NCBI RefSeq assembly: GCF_030272615.1
Contig: NC_081414.1
Location: 912,213,009-912,277,008, forward strand
Length of the DNA stretch: 64,000 bases
Origin: Cryptomeria japonica
Lineage: Eukaryota; Streptophyta; Pinopsida; Cupressales; Cupressaceae
Reading direction: 5' to 3'
Part shown: in pieces, positions 45,125-56,014 of the stretch
Layout: each line of letters opens with the position of its first letter
Position numbering within the stretch: the first letter of the stretch is position 1
Notes under the pieces: generated by a model
Database searches by the model: none
Seen by the model: only the letters and a program-made list of their open reading frames with translations
Told to the model about the DNA's origin: nothing
Translations under genes and position numbers: made by a program

Positions 45125-48100
45125 TTAGTTTGCCTCTTGAAGGGGCAGTACCCCTAATTCACCTCTCAGATAGGTAAAGGTAGCCTTCGGTAGAGGCTTG
45201 GTGAATATGTCTGCTAACTGCTCCTTACTGGAAACATGTTCCAATACCACCTCTTTGTTTTGAACCTTTTCCCTCAAGAAATGATACTTGAGTTCAAAGT
45301 GCTTGGTTCTAGCATGTAAAACTAGATTCTTGGAAATGTTAATTGCACTTGTATTGTCACAAAATATACTTACCAGTTCAGATACAAGAACTTTGAAGCC
45401 ATTCAATACATGCTTCATCCAAATAGTCTGGGTCCAGTTCATAAAAGATGCAACATACTCTGCTTCTGCTGTAGACTAAGAGATACAACTCTGCTTTTTA
45501 CTCATCCATGAGACCAGTCTATCACTGAGAAAGAATGCACCACCGGTTGTGCTCTTCCGGTCATCCACATTACCAGCCCAATCAGCATCTGTGAACACTT
45601 TCAGGTTGAAATTATCATTGTATGGATACCATAATCCATAGTCAATAGTTCCCTTCAGATATCTAAGAATCCGCTTGACTGCTACCAAGAGGGATTCTCT
45701 TGGGCTTTTCTGAAACTGAGCGGTAATACCCATTGCATGTGCAATGTCTGGTTTGCTATGCACTACATAATGCAACTTACCAATCATTGATCGGTATTCC
45801 TTCTCATTTACCAATGCTGAGTCATCCTCTTTTGATAGTTTACAACCGGTCACCATTGGTGTACCAACTGGTTTGCTGTCTTCCATGCCAAAGGTCTTCA
45901 ACACCTCTTTGACATACTTGGATTGAGTAATAAAGATTCCATCTTTCAATTGCTGAATCTGTAGTCTAATGAAGAACTTAATCTCCCCTATGAGTGACAT
46001 CTCAAATTCCTTCTTCATCTCATCTGCAAAGTCATGACTCATCTTGTCATCTCCACCAAAGATTATGTCATCAACAAATACTTCACAGATCAGAATCTGA
46101 TCTCCTTCTGATTTCAAGTAGATATTGCTATCTTCACTTGTTCTTTCAAATCCAATCCTCACAAGATGGGAGTGCAAGCATTCATACCATGCTCTAGGTG
46201 CCTGCTTCAGTCCATACAAGGCTTTATGTAGCCTACACACCATGTCACTATCTTCTGATAGGGCAAACCCATCTGGTTGCTCTATATACATGTCCTCTTC
46301 AAGTATTCCATTTAGAAATGCAGATTTTACATCCATTTGGTATACCTTGAATCCTTTAAAAGCTGCATATGCAAGAAGCATACGAACTCCTTCCAATCTT
46401 GCTGCTGGAGCAAAGGTTTCTCCATAGTCTTCTCCTTCTTCTTGGGCATATCCTTTGTGTGCTAGTCTGGCTTTGTTCCTTACCACTTTGCCATCCTCAT
46501 TCAGTTTATTTCTGAAGACCCATTTGGTTCCAATGACATTTTTATGCTCCGGTCTAGGTACCAAAGACTATGTACCATTCTTTTCTATCTAGTCAAGTTC
46601 CTCTTCCATTGCCTTGATCCAATCTTCATCTTTATGTGCCTCTTTGAATGATTTAGGCACAAATTTAGAGATCATACATGAGTTTTCTCTAACCTTTCTT
46701 CTTGTAAGAATTCCTGCATCTTTGTCTCCTATGATCTACTTTGGATCATGATTGAGTTTTACATACCTAGGTATATTGTTAACAAATTCCTCTTGCTTTT
46801 CTTTTCCAACCTCATCTTCATCAACATCAACATCCACCAGTGTAGGAGCATAATTACTGGTATTGGGCTGATTGCAATCGGTTCCCAGAAGGTTACTACC
46901 GGCTCATCTCCTACATGCTCACGACCGGTTTCCTTAGGTTTCTCAGAGTTTTCATCAATCCTAACATTGATACTTTCAATGATTCTCTGAGTCCTATTAT
47001 TGAAACATTTGAGAGCTTTTCTCTTAGTGGAATATCCTAGGAATATTCCCTCATCACATTTTGCATCGAACTTGCTCTGATGTTCACTTCTCTGATATAA
47101 CATTTGCTACCAAATACTCTAAAGTAGCTTACCACTGGTGTCTTACCGGTCCAGTACTCATAAGGAGTCTTATCCTTTCCTTTCTTGATGAGTACCCGGT
47201 TCATTGTGTAGACTGCAGTGCTCACCACTTCTCTCCAAAAGGTGTGAGAAACTCCTTGGATCAACATAGTTCTAGCCGCTTCAACCACAGTCCGGTTGTT
47301 TCTTTCTACTAAGCCATTCTACTGTGGAGTCCGGGGGGCAGACAATTGCCTCTTGATGCCATTCTCTTCACAATATTTGATGAATTCACCAAAAGTGAAT
47401 TCCCCTCCTTGATCAGTTCTAAGGCATTTGATTCTTCTACCACTTTCCTTTTCTACCAATGCTCTAAAAGCTTTGAAATTTCCAAAGGCTTCAGACTTCT
47501 CCTTTAGGAATGTGACCCACATCATTCTTGAGCAATCATATGTAAGAATCATAAAATACCTATCTCCCTGCACACTCCTAGTTTTCATAGGACCACACAA
47601 ATCAATATACACAAGCTCAAGTAAATTGTCTACAGTGAAAGATTTACCTTTGAAAGTTGAGGAAGACATTTTCCCCAGTTGACACTCTCTGCACAAAGGA
47701 TTTTCTGGTTTTCTTAGCACCGACAATCCTCTAATTGCCTTGATCTTACTGGCCTTCACAATATTGTCAAATTTTACATGGCAGAGTCTCCTATGCCATA
47801 TCCAACTGTCTTCAAACTTAGCCATAAGACATGTACTGACATTAGCATTTAGCTGAAATAGGTTACCTTTGGTCTGCATGCCGGTAGCCATCAGTTCACC
47901 ACTCTTTCCTTTGATTTTTTACACTCCATTTTTGTATTCCAGAGTGAGTCCATTATCATTCAGTTGAGCAACACTCAAAAGGTTGTGCCTTAGACCTTCT
48001 ACCCAATACACATTGTCAGCACTACTTCTTCCATTCAGAGAGACGGACCCTCTGCCTTTTACCATACATGGTGCATCATTACCAAAACGAACCACACCAC

Positions 48101-49211
48101 CATCATACTCTTCCAGATAAAGAAACTTACTCCGGTCACCAATCATATGGTGAGAACAACCACTATCAATAATCCACTCATTGGAATTATCAAAGTGGGA
48201 GACAAGAGCTTTCTTGTCTGACACATCTTCCTTGACTGCTACAAACACAATATCCTCATTTTCTTCATCTTCTGATTCCTCATCAGTGACACCTTCATCA
48301 ACTGCTACAAAATAGTTTCTCTGGTTTCCTCCTTTGAACTTCTTGAACTTTTTCAGTTTGTCCTTGCTATCACCATTTGGACAATTTACATCAATGTGCC
48401 CTATCCGGTTACAAGAAAAGCATTTCAAGGGGAGCTTACCTCTGTATTTACCGGTTCCCTTAGGAAGTCTCTTGGCAAGAAGAGCTTCAAATTCCATTAG
48501 GATCTCCTCATCATCCATTTCTCTACTCTGTCTTGGTTCACCACTGGTACTAGCTTCTTTGCCTTTTCTAGATGGAGCTACAGATGCTCTAAAGGCTGAT
48601 TCAGTCTTCTGAACATTGCCATCAAAACTATTTAGCTCATAGGCTGTCAACTTTGTAAAGATGGAGTCTAGGGATACCTTAGTTTTGTCTATTGACCTCA
48701 ACTCCTGAATAGCAGCAACCCTTATTGCATAGACTGGTAATAAGGATATCAAAACTTTGCTAACAACAGTGGAATCTTCCATTTTACCACCTGCACTTTT
48801 GATATCTCCAACAACAATTTTGATTTTTATTCCATATTGTTGAATGGTCTCTCCTTCAACCATCCGCATGTCTTCAAACTTTCCTCTAAGGCTTTCTTCC
48901 TTAGCTTGTTTCACATGCTCATCACCGCCATAGATGTTCTCAAAAGTATCCCATACTTCTTTGGGATTTTCTTTATCCTGGACATCAATAAACTCAATGT
49001 CAGATAAACTACTAATTAGGGCTTCCATGACTTGCCCATTCTCTTGAATCTCTCTCTTTTGGTAATCGGTGAGAGTATCGGTAGGGATAACATAAGCATT
49101 CTCAACATAGCTCCAATGTTGAGCACCCATGCTTCTGATGTATATCTTCATTCTGTCCTTCCATATTTTAAAGTTATCTCTGTTGAAATTTGGACCTTCC
49201 CTCTTCATCAT
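45125..49211 (-). pseudogene. Copia gag-pol polyprotein, broken
   Basis: ATG at 49211 starts gag. Visible in order are a CCHC zinc knuckle (CFSCNRIGHIDVNC, near residue 265), protease (WIIDSGCSHH), gag-pre-integrase (WHRRLCH...CRECQLGK), integrase (VYIDLCGP, LRTDQGGE), RT (KSAFLNGILEEDMYIEQPDG and FVDD) and RNase H (FTDADWAGNVDDRKSTTGG, CDNTSAINIS). It ends in TAA at 45125. The frame is broken by TAA 47919, TAG 47319, frameshifts near 47090 and 46870, TAG 46736, TAG 46589, TAG 46568 and TAG 45476. The domain order marks Ty1/copia. Several stops sit at residues known in the family as Gln (TPQ-stop-NG, IS-stop-STAEAEY); 46568 replaces Trp. It cannot produce an active polyprotein. Confidence 0.95.
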
Positions 49212-49268
49212 TACAATAGGATCTTCCCCTCAAGCGGTTAAGCTTATAACATAGAGGACCTGGAGGAC

Positions 49269-49280
49269 GCTCTGATACCA
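49269..49280 (-). other. Copia primer binding site (initiator tRNA-Met)
   Basis: TGGTATCAGAGC on the minus strand, the standard complement of the 3' end of plant initiator tRNA-Met, two bases from the 5' LTR end. Confidence 0.95.
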
Positions 49281-49282
49281 AT

Positions 49283-50816
49283 TGATAACTCAATGATGAA
49301 CAATGAGTACCAAATCGGTACTGAGAGGGGGGGGGGTGAATCAGTATAGACACAAAAACTTTTCCTGAACCGGTTTGACTACAAATAGTGCACTTGACAG
49401 ACAAACACAAATACTGGTCTAAACCAGATTACTACCGGTTAAACATAATGAGACTGTGAAAGATATAAACTGGAAACACTTATCTTTCCACACAACCTAC
49501 ACCCTCATTTACACATTATCCTCATGCATAAACAGGTAATCTATCATAAAAAATGTAATAACTTGCTAGATCAACATGACTCACCGCTTGACAAAAAACA
49601 ACAAAACATCACATGAAAAGGACATCACATATGACACACATATTTTTCACGTGGAAAACCAACTGGGAAAAACCACAGCGGGGATGAATACCCACAAGCT
49701 ATTTTTGAACTCTTTAGAAGTCCGCTTTGTTAGGAGCCTAGTCTGATTAAAGATTGTTACAATAGGTTCTGTTAGGAACCGATCCTGTTAGGGATCACTC
49801 GGTTAAGGGATGGCTAGAATACCCGGTTAAGGGTTAAACCCTGCTAAAGGTTACCCTGTTAGAGGATTTTATGAACTCAATGGCTTTGAGTCACCTTGTT
49901 AAAGGATTTACAGCAAGCTGGTTAAAGCTACCCTGTTAAGGGATTTTCCACCTGTTGAAGTGATTAGAGATCAACAGGTATTAAAATGATCTGGTAATAG
50001 CACTCAATGCCAATGCAGACCCGGTTTCATTCCTTCTTTCTGCACACACACTTTGCAGGTATCAATTCTCTTATTTGGTATGGTAAGAATCACGTATCTC
50101 TGCACTTAGATACACACCCAACATTTGCCAACAACCTCAACATCAAACACAACATTGACCTTATAGGAAACAGATAGGTCGGTAGCATACACCCTAAACC
50201 CTAAACATTTAGGTTGAGCAATTCAGTCGGTTCAATCCTGACCATTGAACACTTTGCATTTGAATACAATGGTCTTGAACAGATCTCAAGACATTCTCCA
50301 TCATTCATTCTTCACCACTTCTTGAAGGCGATAACCCATCACGCGTTCTTCATCGTTTGCAGGGACTTCGCACATTCTCGATGTAGATAGGATCAATTCC
50401 CTTCATGCAAGATCCTTCATGCGTAGGAGGCTGACGTGGCAACACGATCTAATCTCCATTACAATGCTAACTCATCACACAATGCCATCGGTTGAATCAC
50501 ATAGGCTCGAAACACTTCAACCGGAAACCCTGAGACTGGAACTACCAACCGGTAGTCATACCATATTAAACCTTGATAGAGAACATTCCATATACCGGTT
50601 CACTTGGACAAACATACCGCTTCACCTTTTGCACATATACCGGTTCACAACATTATACCAGTTCACTTTGCCAGTTGCTTAACTTCAATAAACCGGTTCA
50701 ATCTTCAACATATTACCGGTTCACTCTTCAGCATATTACTAGTTCTTTCTTTAGCATATTGACATCAATGACAACACAATATCATCATGTCAACATAATC
50801 TGCACATATGCCAACA
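49283..50816 (-). repeat. Copia 5' LTR (1534 bp)
   Basis: It starts TGTTGGCATATGTGCAG and ends ...GAGTTATCA on the minus strand. It is matched by 23018-24464 plus 44845-44913. Relative to the 3' LTR it has a 15-bp extra piece (GCTAAAGGTTACCCT, near 49850). The U3 start contains tandem GAACCGGTAATATG.TGAAGA units. Confidence 0.95.
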
Positions 50817-50821
50817 TACTT

Positions 50822-51300
50822 ATTCCACACTCACAAATGATATCCAAGGAAAGAAAGAGCAACATAACCCTTTAACAGATGCTTTAATCTAATTTCAAAT
50901 TTAGAATTAAATACATACATAGTCCATTATAGCAGGATGACACTGAAAGCAATTGCAAAGAAACATAGTTCATTACAATTTAAAGAAAAAGTTCCAAAAT
51001 TCAAAGATTCAAAAACATCTTCATAATTCCTTCCATATTAAAATTTGAGTTCATAGATTCAATATCATATACCATAAAATTGTTTAGAAGAGAAAGCTAT
51101 ACTGTCTTTTCCCCCCCTTCTCCTCTTTTTTATCTATACTATCATCTATTTATATTAAAAATCCCCTTTTTCCATTTCCAAGAGATGGTTCATTTCATAG
51201 TAACCGTCTTTGAAAATGATTGCCTTTAAACATATTTAAGGAAAATGAAATTACTAGAAAACCCTATTAAAAGCACTAATCCTTGCATTATAAACAACTA
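50822..51300. other. Continuation of the gypsy LTR or its flank, nothing else recognised
   Basis: This is what followed 23017 before the copia insertion. It is AT-rich with no frame. The outer LTR boundary could not be fixed. Confidence 0.35.
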
Positions 51301-51515
51301 CTAGCTTTACACTTCTTCTTCATTAGGCGTCAGGTTCTGACCTGCAATCTGATTGTCAATCCTCTCACCCTTTATCTCCTCTTCGATGAGCACCTAGAGG
51401 ACGGCTGAAAATTAATCTTCATCTTCTATAAGTTCTCGAGCAAGGTCAGTCAATTCGAAAAGGATGTCATCCTGCATGTGCTCCACGTTTGGCTGAATCA
51501 TGGGTCCCTTCCCTT
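51301..51515 (-). pseudogene. C-terminal exon-like ORF next to the 0.9-kb repeat, right copy
   Basis: On the minus strand the frame reads GKGPMIQPNVEHMQDDILFE and LTDLARELIEDED, then TAA, FSAVL, TAG (51394), and VLIEEEIKGERIDNQIAGQN before TAA. Both interruptions would be Gln if CAA/CAG had lost C. It lies directly downstream of the exon in the 0.9-kb repeat and may be its last exon. No homologous stretch is seen beside the left copy. Function unknown. Confidence 0.4.
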
Positions 51516-52409
51516 TAAGCACTATGTCCTTAAAAATAATTACCAAGTTTGCTTCTTACCATAATTTATTCTTCCAAACATTTTTCGTGATTTCTAGCTT
51601 GCTCCACAATCTTTTCTAGCAGTGCGATAGTTTTTCTATATTCAACAAATTCATTTCTCTGTTTCCATGCAAGAGACCGTAATCCTAGGATAATATTCCC
51701 TTGCTCAGTTGCTAGCCAATTTAGGTCTGGATTATCAAATGGAAGCTGACCATCATGAGGGAGAACCATCTAGGATAAGAGAGCTCATAATGACATGTGT
51801 TAATCTGATCAGCTCCTGGAGGTGGTGCATTAAATTTCCTGTGAAAGATGATAATATCAAATTTTATGGCCTTCACTGCCACCTTTACGTGCTTCCAACT
51901 GTTTAATTTGTCATTAATAATAGTAATTGCAAATCTTTCCTTAATATGTTTCTTGGAATTTGAGCATCGCATGGCGACAAGCTGATCCAAAACCGCGACG
52001 ACCCCAACACAAGGTTCTGTCATATCAAGGCTTGACTACTAAGAAAACAAGGTTAGTCTGTATAGATCAATTTACAAGGTGGTGACACCCAAGAATCGAG
52101 GCAGGATCTTTTTACTCACATAGTCGTGAGAAATAAAAACTCCACAACCAACGACTGGGACTTTGAGTTTTTTAGAAACTGCAATCCAAGTGATCAAAAC
52201 TAAGAAACTAAGGAAACAAGTCGGACAATTGGGAACTTATAGAAACTCATAACCCCATGACATAGTTATGAAATACAAGGGACAAGCGACTGGGTTTGAA
52301 AACACATGAAAGCGATGATTCGAGACTTAGATTATCAAGTGAACAATAAGGTCTATGATGCGGGGCACACAAAGACCCGACAAGTAAAAAGAGCACAAGG
52401 ATTGGATAT
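51516..52409 (-). repeat. 0.9-kb dispersed direct repeat, right copy, with exon-like ORF
   Basis: It pairs with 19690-20588 in the same orientation. It encodes (minus) MRCSNSKKHIKERFA, HVKVAVKAIKFDIIIFHRKF and then, in a shifted frame, MVLPHDGQLPFDNPDLNW with YRKTIALLEKIVEQARNHEK. The frame change and donor-like GTAATT are at the same place as in the left copy. Protein not recognised. Confidence 0.65.
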
Positions 52410-52636
52410 CAATTATATAATACTACAATGGTATTTAGTTATTGGGGTAAAGAATTCTTAATGACCCCTTCAGTGTAAGAACCTTAGTATAGAACATATT
52501 ATATGTATTCTAAATGGAGTTGCTTTCCTATGAGTTGATTTGAACTAAGGTAACTTGTGTTGAGTAGTAGGCCTAGCCTAAAAATCAATATGACTAAACC
52601 TTGGAAACATGTGTGTAGGTGTTCTTTTGAGAGACC

Positions 52637-52710
52637 TTTTAAGGAGAACAACATGTGACTTTGACCTATTTGGAAGAGGGAACGTAGGCGGTCCTTGGGT
52701 GAAGGATACC
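52637..52710 (+). repeat. 74-bp direct repeat, left copy
   Basis: TTTTAAGGAGAACAACATGT...GGTGAAGGATACC. It is identical to 55941-56014 except one G/A difference. Confidence 0.92.
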
Positions 52711-55700
52711 TGATGCCCTCCTAAATGGCACAATGTTAGTTTAAGATCAAACAACACAAAACACACAAGACGTTAGAGTTAATCAATCAAAAACCAAACA
52801 CATGAAGGCATTCCAAGAGAGATACTAAAAACACATGCTAATGAATCTAACTAAAGAAGTAAGACAATGAGATATCTCCAACTATCTCTCAGCATGATAT
52901 TAGTTCCTTCTCCCTTGTTCCTCTCCTCTCCAAGTTCCAAAATAGTGTAGCTCTCAGCAGCTTTTTGCACTATGGATGCTTATGGAGGATTGAGATTTGT
53001 AGTATAGCTCCAAATATGAAATGAAAAGCTATTTTTATGCTAAAATGATGTATTTTAACCAAAAACACAAGATTTAGTTATGCTATGCTAAAATTCTCTC
53101 TAAAATGGCTATAGTCTAAATGCTTACAAGTTTTTCAGGATCTGGATTATGAAGGAATGGGCTCTATTTATAGGAAAAATGGAGCAATGGATGGTTGAGA
53201 TTGAGTAATCTCAACAAGGGTCAGGATTGAATGATTTCAAATCCATGTGAGGGCTTTCAACCCAATCCCAGGATGACAAGTGTCAATGTGAGATAGGTTG
53301 AGAGGAGAGGGAATAAGCATTAAATGCCTGACATGACTTTGGGATTTTGAGTCAAGGTTGGTTGAATGAATAAACTCTTTATTCAAAGAATAAAGCTTTT
53401 ATCCAATGGATAAATTCTTGTGCAAATGTGAAATGGATGAATATGGTCAAACAATAAATGTTTGGGGAGACAAGATTGAAATAACCATAAATGGTTATGT
53501 AAGAGCCATTAGTGGTCTTGGAAGACTTTGGGGGTTAATTTGTTGAACACACAAAGCATTAAATGCTTTTCAAAGACTTTGGAGTCTTTGAGAAGTGACT
53601 CCATTTTGCTTAGGAATGTGACAATAATTAGGGGATGGATTAGACTAATTAGGAAGGGGTTAGAAGAATCTAGAAGGGGATTAGGTTTGCAAGTGGATTT
53701 GGTGGGTGAGGGAAAATAGGATTTTATTAAAATAAAAATTTATTTATTTCAATAAATGTGTGCAAGTTGCATTTGTAGGAAAATGCAAGTGGGGTGGGGG
53801 ATAATGATTTAAATAAATGTTTTTATTTAATTTATTTAAAAGAGGAATAGGGGGATTTAATTAAATAAATAGATTTTATTTATTTAATTGATTTGTATTT
53901 GGTTTAATGAATTAATTAAAATAAATTGAGTAATTTATTTAATTAATAGAAGAATGTTTGGGGATGAATTAATTAAATATTAATTTAATTAACTGATGGC
54001 TAGTAGATTTTTAATCAAATAAATATGAAATATTCATTTAATTAAAATGGACAGATTTATGTGACTACCAAAACAAACATTGCGACAAACTACTCACACA
54101 ATGACCATTTACCAATCAACCACACAATCCACATCAACAATCCAAAACTGTCTTTAAAACAAGGATGCATCCCTCCTTACCAAAACAAAGACAAGATGAC
54201 GTTTTCTTTGACAAGAAAATTCTATTAGGCTATCAAATACTTGGTTGATTTGTGAGTACAATCGTTTGTTTATTTGTATCGGGATCTTTTCAGCATTGTT
54301 TTGTTTTGTTTGTGCATTATTTCCGATGAAGTTCTGGGGCATGTACTAATGGTGTCTACGTGGGAAGTTCACTAGGCTACGTGATCTTATGCCAAATGCA
54401 ATCATAGATCACTATGGCTTGCTGACTACAGCGTATACCTCGACCATATGAGCATGAACCATTACCGAGGATCCATATTCTTTATTCTTTATGTATATAT
54501 TATTTATTTGCAGGTACAATGCTCTTCCTTTGGTTCCTCCTACCTCATCCAAACTGGATAAAGGTGTTATCTCTTAGTACGGTATGCACTTGTCTCAGGA
54601 TATGATCAGCCTAAGATCAAGGAGGACGATCCAAGTCATGCACGAAAGGAGATAATCCTTGTCTGTTCTGCAAGCAATACTCAGGTCAACTTGATCCATT
54701 ATATCAAGTTGCTTGTATTAACTTGCTATATCAAATCCATGTAAGAAATACTCTGGTCATCTTGAATCATTATGTCAAGATGCTTGTATTCTCTTCCAAC
54801 ATTTTAAAGCTCAATGATGAAAATAGAGCACTATGGATCGTCATCTCATCTCATCTGTATATATTGCATTTCATTGCATTCCACCCATCAATACATTCAT
54901 AATAGCTACATATCATGCATACATAATCATAATAATGCATACTCTATTTTCCTCTTCTTCCATAGGAATGAGTCATAGGTTCTCCATTTCTTCTATCTAA
55001 CATCGAACCCACTCCCTCTCACCCTCCCCATCTCGATAATCAGCACCACATACCCTACATCATTTCTCAATCAACCCAATCAAGCCACATTCATCACCAT
55101 CCATCTCTAAATAGGAGGGATTGTGTTTCCTATGCTAAGTCATCCAATAAGCCAAGCAAGTTACTCTATCTGCACAGATACATTGACTCACACACACCTA
55201 GACTATCAACAGATACTCTGATCAAGTATCTTCGGGTCTCAACAGGTAATCGATCATGGTAATCCTAGACTACATCAGGCATTTATCATAATGGCCTAGT
55301 CTCAACAGGGCTGCCATGATTCCCCACAATCATCCATCACACGCACATACTATCAATTGATCAACCAATCAAACACAATCCAATGGACAATTACATCAAT
55401 TGTCTAAGTCTCAACGAGTATTTTTGTTTCATATACCTTGACTTCATCGGGCAATTGCATCAATTGCCTAAGTCTCATCAGGTCACTTTGATTCACTTAC
55501 TCAGACTTTATCTTGTCCAAGCAAACAACTGGCATCAACTGTCATGCTTTGACTTGACCGGGGCAATTAAACTGATTGCACCAGATTGTTCAACCAATTT
55601 TGATCACTTGTATAGCATCACTCGAAAGAACAACCACCACATTTTCACTGTATCTCCTGCATGACCTAAGGGTACTCACTGGCTTGATGTTTCTCCATTT

Positions 55701-55940
55701 TATCCCCGTTTTCTTCTATTTTTCACCCACGTTGCTAACTTATTCTTTTCTATCACCTCGCCAATTTTCATTCTTTTTCGAGAGATCGCCCGGTTTTTCA
55801 AAATTTTTCGGCCCATCTCTCGAGGGGGCATACCACCCATTAAATTTACATTTTATGGGGCATTTCTTCACACCAGTTTTTCTTTCTTTGAAACAATGCG
55901 ATAAACCGCACCGTCTCAAAGAGGGGCAAAAATCTGTCCA
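52711..55940 (-). mobile_element. Solo-LTR-like block (3.2 kb, TG...CA)
   Basis: It begins TGATGCCCTCC and ends ATCTGTCCA, so it has TG...CA ends on either strand. A minus-strand TATAAATAG lies at about 53164-53172, 460 bp from its minus-strand 3' end, as in an LTR with long U3. Near 55800-55935 are CGAGGGGGCATACC and AGAGGGGCAAAAAT motifs common in plant gypsy LTRs. No coding region. The flanks are 74-bp direct repeats, far longer than an integrase target duplication. Confidence 0.5.
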
Positions 55941-56014
55941 TTTTAAGGAGAACAACATGTGACTTTGACCTATTTGGAAGAGGGAACGTAGGCAGTCCTT
56001 GGGTGAAGGATACC
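55941..56014 (+). repeat. 74-bp direct repeat, right copy
   Basis: See 52637-52710. It contains GAACGTAGGCAGTCCTTGGG, a wording found near gypsy LTR junctions in plants. Confidence 0.92.

Larger units (their letters stand above)
23018..50816 (-). mobile_element. Ty1/copia retrotransposon, full length, split by a CACTA insertion
   Basis: The 5' LTR is 49283-50816 (TGTTGG...TTATCA on the minus strand). The primer site TGGTATCAGAGC is at 49269-49280. The coding region runs 49211 to 45125 in the order gag, PR, INT, RT, RH. The polypurine tract is at 44914-44926. The 3' LTR is 44913-44845 plus 24464-23018. Target duplication TACTT lies at 23013-23017 and 50817-50821. Removing the CACTA insert leaves about 7.4 kb. 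The coding frames carry several stops and frameshifts, so the element is dead. The two LTRs differ at many sites, mostly transitions by eye, so the insertion is not recent. Confidence 0.95.

Noticed and set aside
55576-55962. Plus-strand hydrophobic frame
   Set aside because: It lies in LTR-like non-coding sequence, overlaps the end of the TG...CA block, and has no domain.
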